64,000 nucleotides of DNA from Aeromicrobium sp. Root495 (GCF_001426755.1 NZ_LMFJ01000002.1:283954-347953), one strand, 5' to 3'. Counted from the stretch's first letter, positions 8,528-16,905 are shown. Notes: generated by a model not told the origin, from the sequence alone. Numbers and translations are program-made.

Positions 8528-9375
8528 CAGCCGGCGAAGATGTAGGTCTGCGAGATGTCCTGGGTGCGCCAGGCGATCATCGCCAGGCTGCCCAGGACGA
8601 GCGCGCCGAACGCGGCGCCCTGCCACAGCGCCCGCTGGGTGCGGGGGGCGTAGGCGAACGCCGCTCCCAGGATCGCGCCGGCGACGAAGCCGCCCAGGTG
8701 AGCCTCCCAGCTCACGCCGTCGCGGGCGCTCAGCACCACGTTGATGACGATGAGGACGAGGAAGCTCCTCACGTCCTGCCCGGCACGGAGCGCGAGCAGG
8801 AACGCGATGGCGAAAAGACCGGAGATGGCGCCCGAGGCGCCGGCGGTCTGCACCCCGACGGGGGCCAGCAGGTACACGACCGCGCTCGCGGTGACGGCCG
8901 TGAGGAGGTACGTGGCGAGGTAGCGCCACGTGCCGAGCACCTGCTCGACGTAGGTGCCGAACAGGTACAGCGCCAGCATGTTGAGCAGCAGGTGGAGCGG
9001 TCCGTAGTGCAGGAACGCCGACGTGAGCAGGCGCCAGTACTCGTGCTGGTAGATGCCACCCGCGGTGAGCACGCCCTCACGCTTGACGTCGGTGAGCCTC
9101 AGCCCGTCGACCAGGAGGTACGCCACGACGTTGACCACGATGAGCGCCGTGGTGACGGCGCCCGTGGGGACGCCGGCCACCGCGCCGGCGCGCGTGCGAG
9201 GGACCCGGACGGTCTTGGCCCCTTCGGCGATGCACGACGGGCACTGGAAGCCCACCGACGCGTCGCGCATGCACTCCGGGCAGATGAGTCGCTCGCACCG
9301 CTGACACCTGATGTAGGCATCGCGGTCAGGGTGCCGATAACAGCGCTGCGGCTCGGCGCCGCCCGGGTCAGTCAC
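8527..9375 (-). CDS. Rhomboid-family intramembrane serine protease with zinc-ribbon N-terminus
   Basis: 282-residue protein. Residues 12-50 carry four Cys pairs in CxxC-like spacing (RCQRCERLICPECM, QCPSC), a probable zinc-binding B-box-like ribbon. Six or more membrane helices follow, with the rhomboid nucleophile in TAGASGAISGLF (GxSG) and the partner His in WEAHLGGFVAGA. It cleaves membrane proteins within the bilayer; the substrate is unknown. GTG start; the ppiB stop lies one base upstream of it, so they are likely co-transcribed. Confidence 0.92.
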   Translation of the reverse strand: MTDPGGAEPQRCYRHPDRDAYIRCQRCERLICPECMRDASVGFQCPSCIAEGAKTVRVPRTRAGAVAGVPTGAVTTALIVVNVVAYLLVDGLRLTDVKREGVLTAGGIYQHEYWRLLTSAFLHYGPLHLLLNMLALYLFGTYVEQVLGTWRYLATYLLTAVTASAVVYLLAPVGVQTAGASGAISGLFAIAFLLALRAGQDVRSFLVLIVINVVLSARDGVSWEAHLGGFVAGAILGAAFAYAPRTQRALWQGAAFGALVLGSLAMIAWRTQDISQTYIFAG

Positions 9376-9376
9376 G

Positions 9377-9898
9377 TCAGTCGCGGGAGATCGTGACCTT
9401 CTCGATCACGACGGGCTCCAGCGGACGGTCGAAGCCGTCGGTGGGCGTGGCGGCGATGGCGTCGACCACGGCACGGCTCTCGTCGTCGGCGACCTCGCCG
9501 AAGATGGTGTGCTTGCGGTTGAGCCAGTCGGTGGGCGTGACCGTGATGAAGAACTGCGAGCCGTTGGTGCCGGGGCCGCGGTTGGCCATGGCCAGGATGT
9601 AGGGCTTGTCGAACGTGAGGTCGGGGTGGAACTCGTCGCCGAACTCGAAGCCCGGGCCGCCGGTGCCGTTGCCGGCCGGGTCGCCGCCCTGGAGCATGAA
9701 GTTGGAGATGACGCGGTGGAAGACCACCCCGTCGTACAAGGGCTTGGTGGCGACCTGACCCGTGGCCGGATCGACCCACTCCTTGGTGCCCTCGGCGAGG
9801 CCGACGAAGTTCTCGACGGTCTGCGGGGCGTGGTCGGGGAAGAGACGGAGCACGATGTCGCCGTGCGTCGTCTTCAGGGTGGCGTTCAGGGGGGCCAC
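9377..9898 (-). CDS. ppiB: Cyclophilin-type peptidyl-prolyl cis-trans isomerase
   Basis: 173-residue cytosolic cyclophilin. Core motifs include FHRVISNFMLQGGDPAGNGTGGPG and MANRGPGTNGSQFFIT. The GTG at 9898 is preferred over the ATG at 9946 because GAGAGGA stands 7 nt before it and the protein then begins right at the conserved domain (APLNATLKTTHGDIVL). It catalyses proline isomerisation in folding. First gene of a unit with the rhomboid protease. Confidence 0.93.
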   Translation of the reverse strand: MAPLNATLKTTHGDIVLRLFPDHAPQTVENFVGLAEGTKEWVDPATGQVATKPLYDGVVFHRVISNFMLQGGDPAGNGTGGPGFEFGDEFHPDLTFDKPYILAMANRGPGTNGSQFFITVTPTDWLNRKHTIFGEVADDESRAVVDAIAATPTDGFDRPLEPVVIEKVTISRD

Positions 9899-10010
9899 TG
9901 GTGGTCCTCTCGTGATGCGTGCGGTGCAGCGGTGGGGCTCCTCCATCCTGACATGTCGGTGGATGGGGGGCTCGGCGACGGGCCGGGCCCCGGAGTGCGA
10001 CCTTCGTCGC

Positions 10011-10022
10011 TACCGTGGGGCC
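10011..10022 (+). promoter_or_regulatory. -10 hexamer TACCGT, leaderless arrangement
   Basis: TACCGT ends exactly 6 nt before the ATG at 10023, so transcription should begin at or next to the start codon. No ribosome-binding site is present. No clear -35 element is visible. Confidence 0.6.
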
Positions 10023-10145
10023 ATGCGCGAACACCCGCTCCGTCTCCTCGTGCTGCTGGCGCTCGCCCTTGGCGTCGCCGCAGCCGTCCGCAAGGCCACC
10101 TCCGACGAGGGCGGCACCTACGACCCGGACGGAGCAGGCGCATGA
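10023..10145 (+). CDS. Small single-pass membrane peptide, 40 residues
   Basis: MREHPLRLLVLLALALGVAA forms a basic N-terminus plus one membrane helix, followed by a short polar tail (VRKATSDEGGTYDPDGAGA). It has its own -10 hexamer 6 nt upstream, and its stop overlaps the start of the crotonase gene (ATGA), suggesting translational coupling. No family recognised. It may be a small regulator or simply supply translation to the next gene. Confidence 0.6.
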   Translation: MREHPLRLLVLLALALGVAAAVRKATSDEGGTYDPDGAGA

Positions 10146-10915
10146 GCGTCACCGTGACCCGGACCGAGGGGATCGCCGTCGTCACGTTCGACGTCCCACC
10201 GGTCAACCTGTACTCCCTGGAGCTGCACCAGGCGTTCGACGCGGCGCTCGACGAGGTCGAGGCCGACCTGCCGCGTGCAGTCCTGATCCGCGCGGAGGGC
10301 AAGCTCGTCTCCGGCGGTGTCGACGTCGCCCAGTTCCACGCTCAGAAGACCGAGGCCGACACCAAGGTCCTCTACGACCGGATGCTCGAGCTGCCGGAAC
10401 GGATCGCCGCGCTGGACGTCCCCACCTTCTTCGCCGCGCACGCCCTCACGCTCACGTGGGCGCTCGAGGTCGCGTTGGCGTGCGACATCGTCGTCGCGTC
10501 CGAGAGGGCCAAGTTCGGCCTCGTGGAGCGGGTCATCGGGCTCACCCCCACGATGGGCGGGACGCAGCGGCTGGCCGAGCGGGCCGGTGTCGGCCGCGCG
10601 AAGGAGATCGTCTTCACGGGCGACCTCTTCGACGCCGCCACCTTCGAGCGCTGGAACATCGTCAACCGGGTCCTGCCCGTCGAGGGCTTCGACGACGCGG
10701 TGCTGGAGATCGTGAAGCACGTGGCGGTCGGACCCACCAAGGCGTTCGGCGCCGCCAAGCAGATCCTGCGGCACTACGAGTCCGGCGGCGTGCCGGAGGC
10801 CGTCGAGCACACGACCGCCATCGCGGCGGCCCTGTTCCGGACCGACGACCTGCAGGGCGGCATGGAGTCGTTCCTGACCAACGGTCCCGGCAAGGCCACG
10901 TTCTCCGGCCGCTGA
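10142..10915 (+). CDS. Enoyl-CoA hydratase/isomerase (crotonase) family protein
   Basis: 257-residue crotonase-fold enzyme, likely acting on an acyl-CoA. FGLVERVIGLTPTMGGTQRL matches the family region that carries a catalytic Glu. The usual glycine-rich oxyanion-hole segment (HGxxxGGGxEL) is replaced by HALTLTWALEVALACD, so substrate or chemistry may differ from standard enoyl-CoA hydratase. ATG overlaps the upstream peptide gene. The fold is certain, the reaction is not. Confidence 0.85.
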   Translation: MSVTVTRTEGIAVVTFDVPPVNLYSLELHQAFDAALDEVEADLPRAVLIRAEGKLVSGGVDVAQFHAQKTEADTKVLYDRMLELPERIAALDVPTFFAAHALTLTWALEVALACDIVVASERAKFGLVERVIGLTPTMGGTQRLAERAGVGRAKEIVFTGDLFDAATFERWNIVNRVLPVEGFDDAVLEIVKHVAVGPTKAFGAAKQILRHYESGGVPEAVEHTTAIAAALFRTDDLQGGMESFLTNGPGKATFSGR

Positions 10916-10918
10916 CCC

Positions 10919-11024
10919 GGTTTACCACGGGGTCTGGGCAAACCTGACCCACCACGGCAAGCCACGACGCCTCACGGCCGGCCGGCCGTGGGGCGTCAAG
11001 GTTCCCCTGACCCCGTGGTAAACC
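10919..11024. repeat. Nested inverted repeat filling a convergent gap
   Basis: Outer arms GGTTTACCACGGGGTC (10919-10934) and its exact reverse complement (11009-11024) enclose a second hairpin at 10966-10997. That inner hairpin is GACGCC/GGCGTC around an 18-bp perfect palindrome (10973-10990). It probably terminates both converging transcripts; its size and symmetry also suggest a REP-like element. Confidence 0.7.
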
Positions 11025-11029
11025 CGAGG

Positions 11030-11356
11030 TCAGGCGACGGGCGTGTCGGCCTTGATGGCGGCGGTGGCGCGGTGCTCGGCCCAGAAGCTCACGAGCGGGA
11101 TGGTGGCCAGGACGACGGTGGTGATGGTGAAGGCCGGCGTCCATCGGTGCCGACGTGCCAGCGCGATGATCAGCACGATGAGCACCATGAACAGCCAGCC
11201 GTGGGCGACGTCGATCCCGCTGATGAGGCCGTCGTGCTGGTTGAACCACGACAGCTCGTCGGTGGTCTTCTGACCGATGAAGCCGGTCATGACGAGGATC
11301 AGGTTGAGGCCGACGACCCAGGCGAGGACGCGGTACGCCACAGCGAGCTTGTTCAC
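11030..11356 (-). CDS. DUF3817 integral membrane protein
   Basis: 108-residue protein with three membrane helices (starting near YRVLAWVVGLNLILVMTG, GWLFMVLIVLIIALA, TTVVLATIPLVSFWAE). It matches DUF3817, often found beside SURF1 genes in actinobacteria, as here. Function unknown. The GTG start has TAGCCT exactly 6 nt upstream and no ribosome-binding site, so it is probably leaderless and independent of the ankyrin gene. Confidence 0.85.
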   Translation of the reverse strand: MNKLAVAYRVLAWVVGLNLILVMTGFIGQKTTDELSWFNQHDGLISGIDVAHGWLFMVLIVLIIALARRHRWTPAFTITTVVLATIPLVSFWAEHRATAAIKADTPVA

Positions 11357-11368
11357 CAGCCCAGGCTA
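11357..11368 (-). promoter_or_regulatory. -10 hexamer TAGCCT, leaderless arrangement (DUF3817)
   Basis: On the minus strand TAGCCT is followed by GGGCTG and then the GTG start: 6-nt spacing, no ribosome-binding site. Confidence 0.6.
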
Positions 11369-11379
11369 CCGGTCGGCTA

Positions 11380-12108
11380 CTACACGCTGTCGTCGATGGC
11401 GCGCACGACGTCCGTGAAGCCGAGCGCGACCGCCTGCTGCCGCGGGGTCCGTCCGTCCCGGCCGCGGATGGTGTGGTCGGCGCCGGCTCCGATCAGCATC
11501 CGCACGACCCGCACGTGGTCGGCGTCGCCGTTGCCCAGAACCACGGCCTCGTGCAGTGCGGTCCAGCCGAGCTCGTTCACGTGGTCCACCGGGACCTCGG
11601 TCTCCAGCAGCATCCGCACCGCCTCCACATGGGCGTGCTCGCTCGCCGGGATGAGGGCCGTGCCGCCGTACCGGTTCAGGCTGCGTGGGTCCGCACCTCG
11701 GGCGATGGTCAGCGCCAGGATCTCCTCGAGTCCCTCGGCGCCTGCGTAGAGGAAGGCCGAGTCCTCGAGGTCGTCCTTGGCGTCGGGGTCGGCTCCGGCC
11801 TCGAGCAGCACCCGCGCCACCTCGACGCGGTTCTCCTTGGTGGCCGCGACGAGCGGGGTGGCTCCGCCCCGTCCGCGCGCCTCCAGCTCGGCCCCGGCCT
11901 CCACGGCGCGACGCACCACCTCCGGCCGGTCCCGGGCCACGCCGCGCCAGAGCAGGGCGGTGGCGGCAGCGCGGGACATCGACGCGGACGGCGAGGCGGA
12001 TGGGGGAGCCGTCGAGGAGGTGGGCGACGGGTCGGCTGCCGGACGGTCCTGCCCCGAGCACCCGGCCACCAGGGCGAGGCCGAGACCGACGGCAGCGAGG
12101 CGTCTCAC
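11380..12108 (-). CDS. Ankyrin-repeat lipoprotein
   Basis: 242 residues. The N-terminus RRLAAVGLGLALVAGC is a lipoprotein signal with lipobox LVAGC. A Ser/Pro/Thr-rich linker follows, then about five ankyrin repeats (for example GGATPLVAATKENRVEVARV, and LGWTALHEAVVLGN). It is probably anchored outside the membrane and binds a protein partner. The GTG start overlaps the SURF1 stop by GTGA, which also shows that the longer open frame upstream is not the real gene. Confidence 0.85.
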   Translation of the reverse strand: MRRLAAVGLGLALVAGCSGQDRPAADPSPTSSTAPPSASPSASMSRAAATALLWRGVARDRPEVVRRAVEAGAELEARGRGGATPLVAATKENRVEVARVLLEAGADPDAKDDLEDSAFLYAGAEGLEEILALTIARGADPRSLNRYGGTALIPASEHAHVEAVRMLLETEVPVDHVNELGWTALHEAVVLGNGDADHVRVVRMLIGAGADHTIRGRDGRTPRQQAVALGFTDVVRAIDDSV

Positions 12109-12866
12109 GCCACCGGGAGCGGCCGGGCGTCGCGCAGGGCCCGGCGCGCCTCGATGCTCTCCGAGCACATGCGCCACCACATGAAGGCGGCGAACAGGCC
12201 GAACACCCACCACTGCAGGGCATACGCAAGGTTCTTCAGGCCGGCGGTCCACGAGACGTCGGGGTCGGGGGCGGAGACCAGGGCCAGGTCGGCACCGGTG
12301 TCGGTGGTGGCCAGCCCGTAGCCCGAGAAGAGCCGGTGCGGCAGCTCGTTGAGCAGCACCGGGATGCTCACGGCCGTGGTGGTCCGACGCGCGTCGAGCG
12401 CCGAGCCGCCGCCCTGACCGGGCTGGAGGACGACGGTGACGGACTGCTCCCCCGTGGGCACGTCGGGCACGGGGCCCGGCACGGCAGCGCTGCCGCGCAC
12501 CACGAGGAGGGCGTCGTCGGTGCCGGCGACGAGGAAGGGCGCGACGAGCCAGGCCTGGCCGCCGGTGGTCTCGGCGCCCTGAACCCAGAGCTGCTCGGTG
12601 GCCGGCCCGAACCGCCCCTGCAGCACGACGGATCGTTGCTGGAGCTCGGTGGGGAAGGCCTCGCCCGCCTTCCACTGGTCGCCCAGGGGCTGCGCCTGGG
12701 CGAGGGAGGCCGCGGCCGACGACCGCTCGTCGTCCTGGCGACCCTCGTAGACGCCCATCTGCCACAGGCCACCAGCCACGCAGAGCGCCACCGCCACGAC
12801 CGCGAGGGCGTGCAGTCCCAGCAGGGGACCGCTGAACCAGTCGCGGAGCGGGCGGTGGTGGCTCAC
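12105..12866 (-). CDS. SURF1 family protein
   Basis: 253-residue SURF1-like protein with two membrane helices, one at the N-terminus (LHALAVVAVALCVAGGLWQ) and one at the C-terminus (NLAYALQWWVFGLFAAFMWW), around an extracytoplasmic domain. Family members assist assembly of haem-copper cytochrome oxidase; no oxidase gene lies in this window. The GTG start is 4 nt after the glyA stop, forming a glyA-surf1-ankyrin transcription unit. Confidence 0.88.
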   Translation of the reverse strand: MSHHRPLRDWFSGPLLGLHALAVVAVALCVAGGLWQMGVYEGRQDDERSSAAASLAQAQPLGDQWKAGEAFPTELQQRSVVLQGRFGPATEQLWVQGAETTGGQAWLVAPFLVAGTDDALLVVRGSAAVPGPVPDVPTGEQSVTVVLQPGQGGGSALDARRTTTAVSIPVLLNELPHRLFSGYGLATTDTGADLALVSAPDPDVSWTAGLKNLAYALQWWVFGLFAAFMWWRMCSESIEARRALRDARPLPVA

Positions 12867-12870
12867 CGGG

Positions 12871-14145
12871 TCAGGCCGTGAAGGGGGTGAGGTCGGGGTA
12901 CAGCGGGAAGCGCTCCGCCAGCACCGTGACGCGCTTGCGCAGGCCCACGACGTCGACGTCGCCGGGCTTGAGCGCCTCGGCGATGACGTCGGCGACCTCG
13001 GTGAACTCCTCCGCGCCGAAGCCGCGGGTGGCGAGGGCCGGCGTGCCGATCCGCAGGCCCGACGTGACCATGGGCGGACGGGGGTCGTTGGGGACCGCGT
13101 TGCGGTTGACCGTGATCCCGACCTCGTGGAGCCGGTCCTCGGCCTGCTGGCCGTCGAGCTCGGACTCCCGGAGGTCGACGAGGACCAGGTGGACGTCGGT
13201 GCCGCCGCTCAGCACCTGGACACCCGCAGCGCGTGCGTCGTCGGCCAGGAGCCGCTCGGCCAGGATCTGGGCACCCTCGATGGTGCGCTGCTGCCGCTCC
13301 TTGAACTCCGGCTCGAGCGCCATCTTGAACGCCACGGCCTTGGCCGCGATGACGTGCTCCAGCGGCCCGCCCTGCTGGCCGGGGAACACCGCGGACTGCA
13401 GCTTCTTGACCATCTCGGGATCGTTGGACAGGATCACGCCGCCGCGGGGGCCGCCGAGGGTCTTGTGCGTGGTGGTGGACACGACGTGCGCGTGGGGGAG
13501 GGGGCTGGGGTGCAGGCCCGCTGCCACGAGGCCGGCGAAGTGCGCCATGTCGACCCAGAGCGTGGCGCCGACCTCGTCGGCGATGGCACGGAACGCGGCG
13601 AAGTCGAGCTGGCGCGGGTACGCCGACCAGCCGGCGATGATGACCTTGGGCGAGTGCTCCAGCGCGAGGGAGCGCACCTCGTCCATGTCGACGAGGCCCT
13701 CGTCGTCGACGTGGTACTGCGCGACGTCATACAGACGGCCGGAGAAGTTGAGCTTCATGCCATGCGTCAGGTGACCACCGTTGGCGAGGTCGAGGCCGAG
13801 GATGGTGTCACCGGCCCGGGCGATGGCGTGCAGCACGGCGGCGTTGGCCGACGCGCCCGAGTGCGGCTGGACGTTGGCGTACTCGGCGTCGAAGAGCTGC
13901 TTGAGGCGGTCGATGGCGATCTGCTCGACCTGGTCGACGACCTCGCAGCCGCCGTAGTAGCGCTTGCCGGGGTAGCCCTCGGCGTACTTGTTGGTGAGGA
14001 CGCTGCCCTGCGCCTCCAGCGCCGCGACCGGCGCGAAGTTCTCCGACGCGATCATCTCGAGCGTCGTCTGCTGCCGCAGCAGCTCGGCGTCGAGGAGACG
14101 AGCGATCTCGGGGTCGAAGGCGGCCAGCGAGGCGTTGTGGTCCAT
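12871..14145 (-). CDS. glyA: Serine hydroxymethyltransferase
   Basis: 424-residue PLP enzyme that converts serine and tetrahydrofolate to glycine and 5,10-methylenetetrahydrofolate. Diagnostic motifs: [33 protein letters not shown] and the PLP lysine in [13 protein letters not shown]. Length is normal. The ATG start has TACCCT 6 nt upstream and no ribosome-binding site, so the message is probably leaderless; glyA heads the unit with surf1 and the ankyrin lipoprotein. Confidence 0.97.
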   Translation of the reverse strand: MDHNASLAAFDPEIARLLDAELLRQQTTLEMIASENFAPVAALEAQGSVLTNKYAEGYPGKRYYGGCEVVDQVEQIAIDRLKQLFDAEYANVQPHSGASANAAVLHAIARAGDTILGLDLANGGHLTHGMKLNFSGRLYDVAQYHVDDEGLVDMDEVRSLALEHSPKVIIAGWSAYPRQLDFAAFRAIADEVGATLWVDMAHFAGLVAAGLHPSPLPHAHVVSTTTHKTLGGPRGGVILSNDPEMVKKLQSAVFPGQQGGPLEHVIAAKAVAFKMALEPEFKERQQRTIEGAQILAERLLADDARAAGVQVLSGGTDVHLVLVDLRESELDGQQAEDRLHEVGITVNRNAVPNDPRPPMVTSGLRIGTPALATRGFGAEEFTEVADVIAEALKPGDVDVVGLRKRVTVLAERFPLYPDLTPFTA

Positions 14146-14157
14146 GGACCCAGGGTA
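14146..14157 (-). promoter_or_regulatory. -10 hexamer TACCCT, leaderless arrangement (glyA)
   Basis: Minus strand reads TACCCT-GGGTCC-ATG. The 6-nt gap and lack of a ribosome-binding site indicate transcription starting at the glyA start codon. Confidence 0.6.
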
Positions 14158-14205
14158 GTCGCTGGTTCCACGGGCGTAGGCGCCGGGACGCCGGGGAATC
14201 CGGCG

Positions 14206-14856
14206 TCAGTCCAGGTGGCTCTGCTGGGCCGCGAGCACGGCGATCTGCGTGCGGCGCTGCATGCCGAGCTTGGCCAGCAGCTGCGAGACGTAGTTCTTCA
14301 CGGTCTTCTCCGCGAGGAACATCTCGCCGGCGATCTCACGGTTGGTGAGTCCCTTGCCGATGAGCTGCAGGACCTTGCGCTCCTGCGTGGTGAGCGCGGA
14401 CAGCGGACCGGAGTCGGTCTGGGTACGGATGCGCTCGAGCACCCGCTGGGTGACCGCGGGGTCGAGGAGGGACTGGCCGCCGGCCACGCGGCGCACGGCG
14501 TCGACGAGGTCGTTGCCCCGGATCTGCTTGAGCGCGTAGCCCGCCGCGCCGGCCATGATGGCCGAGAACAGTGCTTCGTCGTCGTCGTACGACGTGAGGA
14601 TGACGACGGCGATGCTGGGGTCGATGGCCCGCACCTCACGGCACACCTCGATGCCCGAGCCGTCGGGAAGCCGGGCGTCGAGGACGGCGACGTCGGGCTT
14701 GAGCGGAGGGATCCGCTCGATGGCCTCGGCAGCGAGCGACGCCTCGCCGACGACCTCCAGGTCGTCCTCGGACTCGAGCAGGTCGCGGATGCCCCGCCGG
14801 ACGACCTCGTGGTCGTCGAGCAGGAAGATCCGCACCGTTCGGGGGTCGTCGCTCAT
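14206..14856 (-). CDS. devR: NarL/LuxR-family response regulator, DevR (DosR)-like
   Basis: 216 residues: receiver domain with the acidic pair in FLLDDHEVV, phospho-acceptor Asp in VAVLDARLPDGSG and conserved Lys in YALKQIRG; then a LuxR helix-turn-helix (LTTQERKVLQLIGKGLTNRE, EKTVKNYVSQLLAKLG). The wording around the receiver is very close to mycobacterial DevR, regulator of the hypoxia/NO dormancy response. The start overlaps the stop of the sensor kinase (TGATG), so kinase and regulator are co-translated. Confidence 0.88.
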   Translation of the reverse strand: MSDDPRTVRIFLLDDHEVVRRGIRDLLESEDDLEVVGEASLAAEAIERIPPLKPDVAVLDARLPDGSGIEVCREVRAIDPSIAVVILTSYDDDEALFSAIMAGAAGYALKQIRGNDLVDAVRRVAGGQSLLDPAVTQRVLERIRTQTDSGPLSALTTQERKVLQLIGKGLTNREIAGEMFLAEKTVKNYVSQLLAKLGMQRRTQIAVLAAQQSHLD

Positions 14857-16484
14857 CACATCTCCTTCGGTACTTGCCAGCGTACTTGCAGTCCGCGACC
14901 CGGCCCAGGCTCGAAGCGGCACGTGCCTCCCAGGTTGGCCGCGCGGTGGCGCATGTTGCGCAGTCCCGAGCCCAGGGTGGATCCCTGCAGCCCCAGGCCG
15001 TCGTCGCTGACCACGAGGAGCACGTCGTCGCCCGTGCAGTCCACCTCGATGGAGACCTGGGTGGCCTCGGCGTGACGCACGATGTTGGACAACGTCTCGT
15101 GCAGCACCAGCAGCAGGTTCTCGGCCACGATGCCGGGGACCTCGGTGCTCACGGGGCCGCGGACGTCGAGAACGGGCCGGAAGGACAGGAGCCGCTGCGC
15201 GTCGCCGACGATGCTCTCGATGTCGGAACGCAGGTCGGCGGGGTTGAGCGGCGTGTTCAGGTCGAAGATCGTGCGGCGCACGTCCTTGATGGTCTGGTCG
15301 AGGTCGTCGACGGCGGCGCTCAGCCTGGTGCGCACGGTCTCGGCCTCGGCCATGCGCGACGTGTGGTCGAGCGCGAGCCCGATGGCGAAGATCCGCTGGA
15401 TCACCAGGTCGTGCAGGTCGCGGCCGATGCGGTCGCGGTCCTCGAAGACCGCGAGACGCGCACGGTCCTCCTGCGCCCGGACCACCTGCATGACGAGCGA
15501 GGCGTGCTGCGCGAAGCTGCTGGGCAGCTCGAGGTCGAGCGACCACGCAGGAGCAGTCGTGGCGACGCCCCAGCCGAGCAGCAGCACGCCGTCGCCGTCG
15601 AGCCCGGGGAGCGGCACCGCCTGGAGCGAGCTGAGCGCGGGCCAGTCCGGCACCGTCTCGAGTGCGTAGAGGGCGTCGAGGCCGACGTCGGGGACGACGA
15701 CGCCGGAGTCCGAGCCGAGGGCGTCTGCGACCAGGGTGGTGAGGCCGATGCTCTGGCCGACGAGCTCGGCGGGCAGTCCGCTCAGGCCCCGGGCGACGAG
15801 CCGACCGTCCTCGTCGGGCATCACGAGCACGACGACGTCGGCGGCCGAGGCGGTGCGGGCCCGGTCGACGACCAGCTGGACGGCGTCGGCCCGGGTGATG
15901 GGCTGCAGGAGAGCGGTGGTGATCTCGGCCGCTGACAACAACCAGCGGCGCTGGTACTCGCCCTGCTCCCACAGGCGGGCATTCTCGATGACGACGCCGG
16001 CAGCCGAGGCGAGCGCGACGGCGATCTCCTCGTCCTCGGACGTGAACCCCTCGCCGTCGTCCTTCTCGGTGAGGTAGAGGTTGCCGAAGACGCGGTCGTG
16101 CACCCTGATGGGCACCCCGAGGAACGACGTCATGTCTGGGTGGAGTCGCGGGAAGCCGGCTCGTGACGGATGGTCGTCGAGATGGGCGATCCGCAGCGGC
16201 TCCGGATGGTCGATCACGAGGCCAAGGAGGCCCTCGCCCTGGGGGAGGCGACCGATCATCTCCTGGTGGGCGTCGTCGAGACCGTGGACCGCGAACGTGC
16301 CGAGCCGGCGCTCCGACCGGCCGTCGAGCACGCCGAGGAAGCCGTAGCGTGCGCCCACGAGCTCGCTGGCCGAGTCGACGATGCGTTGCAGCACGCCGTC
16401 GAGCGTGAGGTCGCTGGACAGAGCGACCACCGCGGCCAGCAGGCCGCGCAGTCGTTCCGATGTCAACATGCCGTCGTCAAACAC
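14856..16484 (-). CDS. devS: Two-GAF-domain sensor histidine kinase, DevS/DosS-like
   Basis: About 542 residues, no membrane helix: GAF-A (near 20-165), GAF-B (near 185-325), HisKA_3 dimerisation domain with DRDRIGRDLHDLVIQR (phospho-His), and an ATPase domain with NIVRHAEA and DDGLGLQG. GAF-A keeps a His in GFPRLHPDM at about the place of the DosS haem-ligand His, so O2/NO/CO sensing is plausible. The GTG at 16484 is chosen because GAGAGGGAG stands 7 nt upstream; an ATG at 16469 has no such site. Confidence 0.85.
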   Translation of the reverse strand: MFDDGMLTSERLRGLLAAVVALSSDLTLDGVLQRIVDSASELVGARYGFLGVLDGRSERRLGTFAVHGLDDAHQEMIGRLPQGEGLLGLVIDHPEPLRIAHLDDHPSRAGFPRLHPDMTSFLGVPIRVHDRVFGNLYLTEKDDGEGFTSEDEEIAVALASAAGVVIENARLWEQGEYQRRWLLSAAEITTALLQPITRADAVQLVVDRARTASAADVVVLVMPDEDGRLVARGLSGLPAELVGQSIGLTTLVADALGSDSGVVVPDVGLDALYALETVPDWPALSSLQAVPLPGLDGDGVLLLGWGVATTAPAWSLDLELPSSFAQHASLVMQVVRAQEDRARLAVFEDRDRIGRDLHDLVIQRIFAIGLALDHTSRMAEAETVRTRLSAAVDDLDQTIKDVRRTIFDLNTPLNPADLRSDIESIVGDAQRLLSFRPVLDVRGPVSTEVPGIVAENLLLVLHETLSNIVRHAEATQVSIEVDCTGDDVLLVVSDDGLGLQGSTLGSGLRNMRHRAANLGGTCRFEPGPGRGLQVRWQVPKEM

Positions 16485-16509
16485 TCCAGAGCTCCCTCTC
16501 CAGGCCTTC

Positions 16510-16580
16510 ACGATAGGCCGCGAGACGACGCATCGTGGGGGTCCTGGGAAAAATCCCGGGTGATCTGGGTCCTTCGTCCC
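16510..16580 (-). promoter_or_regulatory. Candidate devS promoter with DosR-box-like sites
   Basis: Minus-strand TATCGT (16515-16510) lies about 25 nt before the devS GTG with no good -35. Upstream are GGGACGAAGGACCC (16580-16567), matching 11 of 14 positions of the DosR core GGGACTWWAGTCCC, and the palindrome GGGA-AAAA-TCCC near 16546-16557. Autoregulation by DevR is inferred. Confidence 0.35.
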
Positions 16581-16607
16581 TTGGGCGACGACGGATCCCG
16601 CGACAGA

Positions 16608-16799
16608 CTGGGCGAGAACACCTGGTCTGTCGGAACATGGGGCTTCTCCCGCCTCGCAGCACTGATTCTCCCCGAACGAGTGCTGCACCTCCTTCAGCGG
16701 CACCGACCTCCCAGCGGTGTCGCCCAGACCGGTGATCACGAGATGAGTGGCGACGGTCGCTCGTCCAGCACAGCCCCCGGGTCCCGAGCCCGGGGGCTG
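16608..16799 (+). ncRNA. Candidate structured RNA with terminator, upstream of ABC importer
   Basis: The 474-bp gap between devS and the importer holds no credible protein gene. On the plus strand CTGGGCGA (16608-16615) pairs with TCGCCCAG (16720-16727), CACC (16619-16622) with GGTG (16716-16719), GTCGG (16629-16633) with CCGAC (16703-16707), and GCAGCACT (16656-16663) with AGTGCTGC (16679-16686). This makes one long bulged hairpin. A terminator-like perfect 11-bp stem CAGCCCCCGGG/CCCGGGGGCTG follows at 16771-16799. The bulged rod resembles 6S-type RNAs in general form only. No promoter is evident. Confidence 0.35.
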
Positions 16800-16905
16800 C
16801 GCTGCTTCATGCGGGTCCTCAGGACCACGCATTCCGCGGGTGTGTCGGTTCCAGCGTCACCGCATCGCAACATTCAACGTCTTCCGAGCACGCGATTCGC
16901 AGCGG

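Noticed and set aside
12109..12765. Long upstream part of the ankyrin frame
   Set aside because: This is SURF1 in another frame; the lipoprotein signal and GTGA overlap set the start at 12108.
16535..16735. 66-codon frame in the devS-importer gap
   Set aside because: Arg/Pro/Ser-rich translation without a start signal; RNA structure explains the region better.
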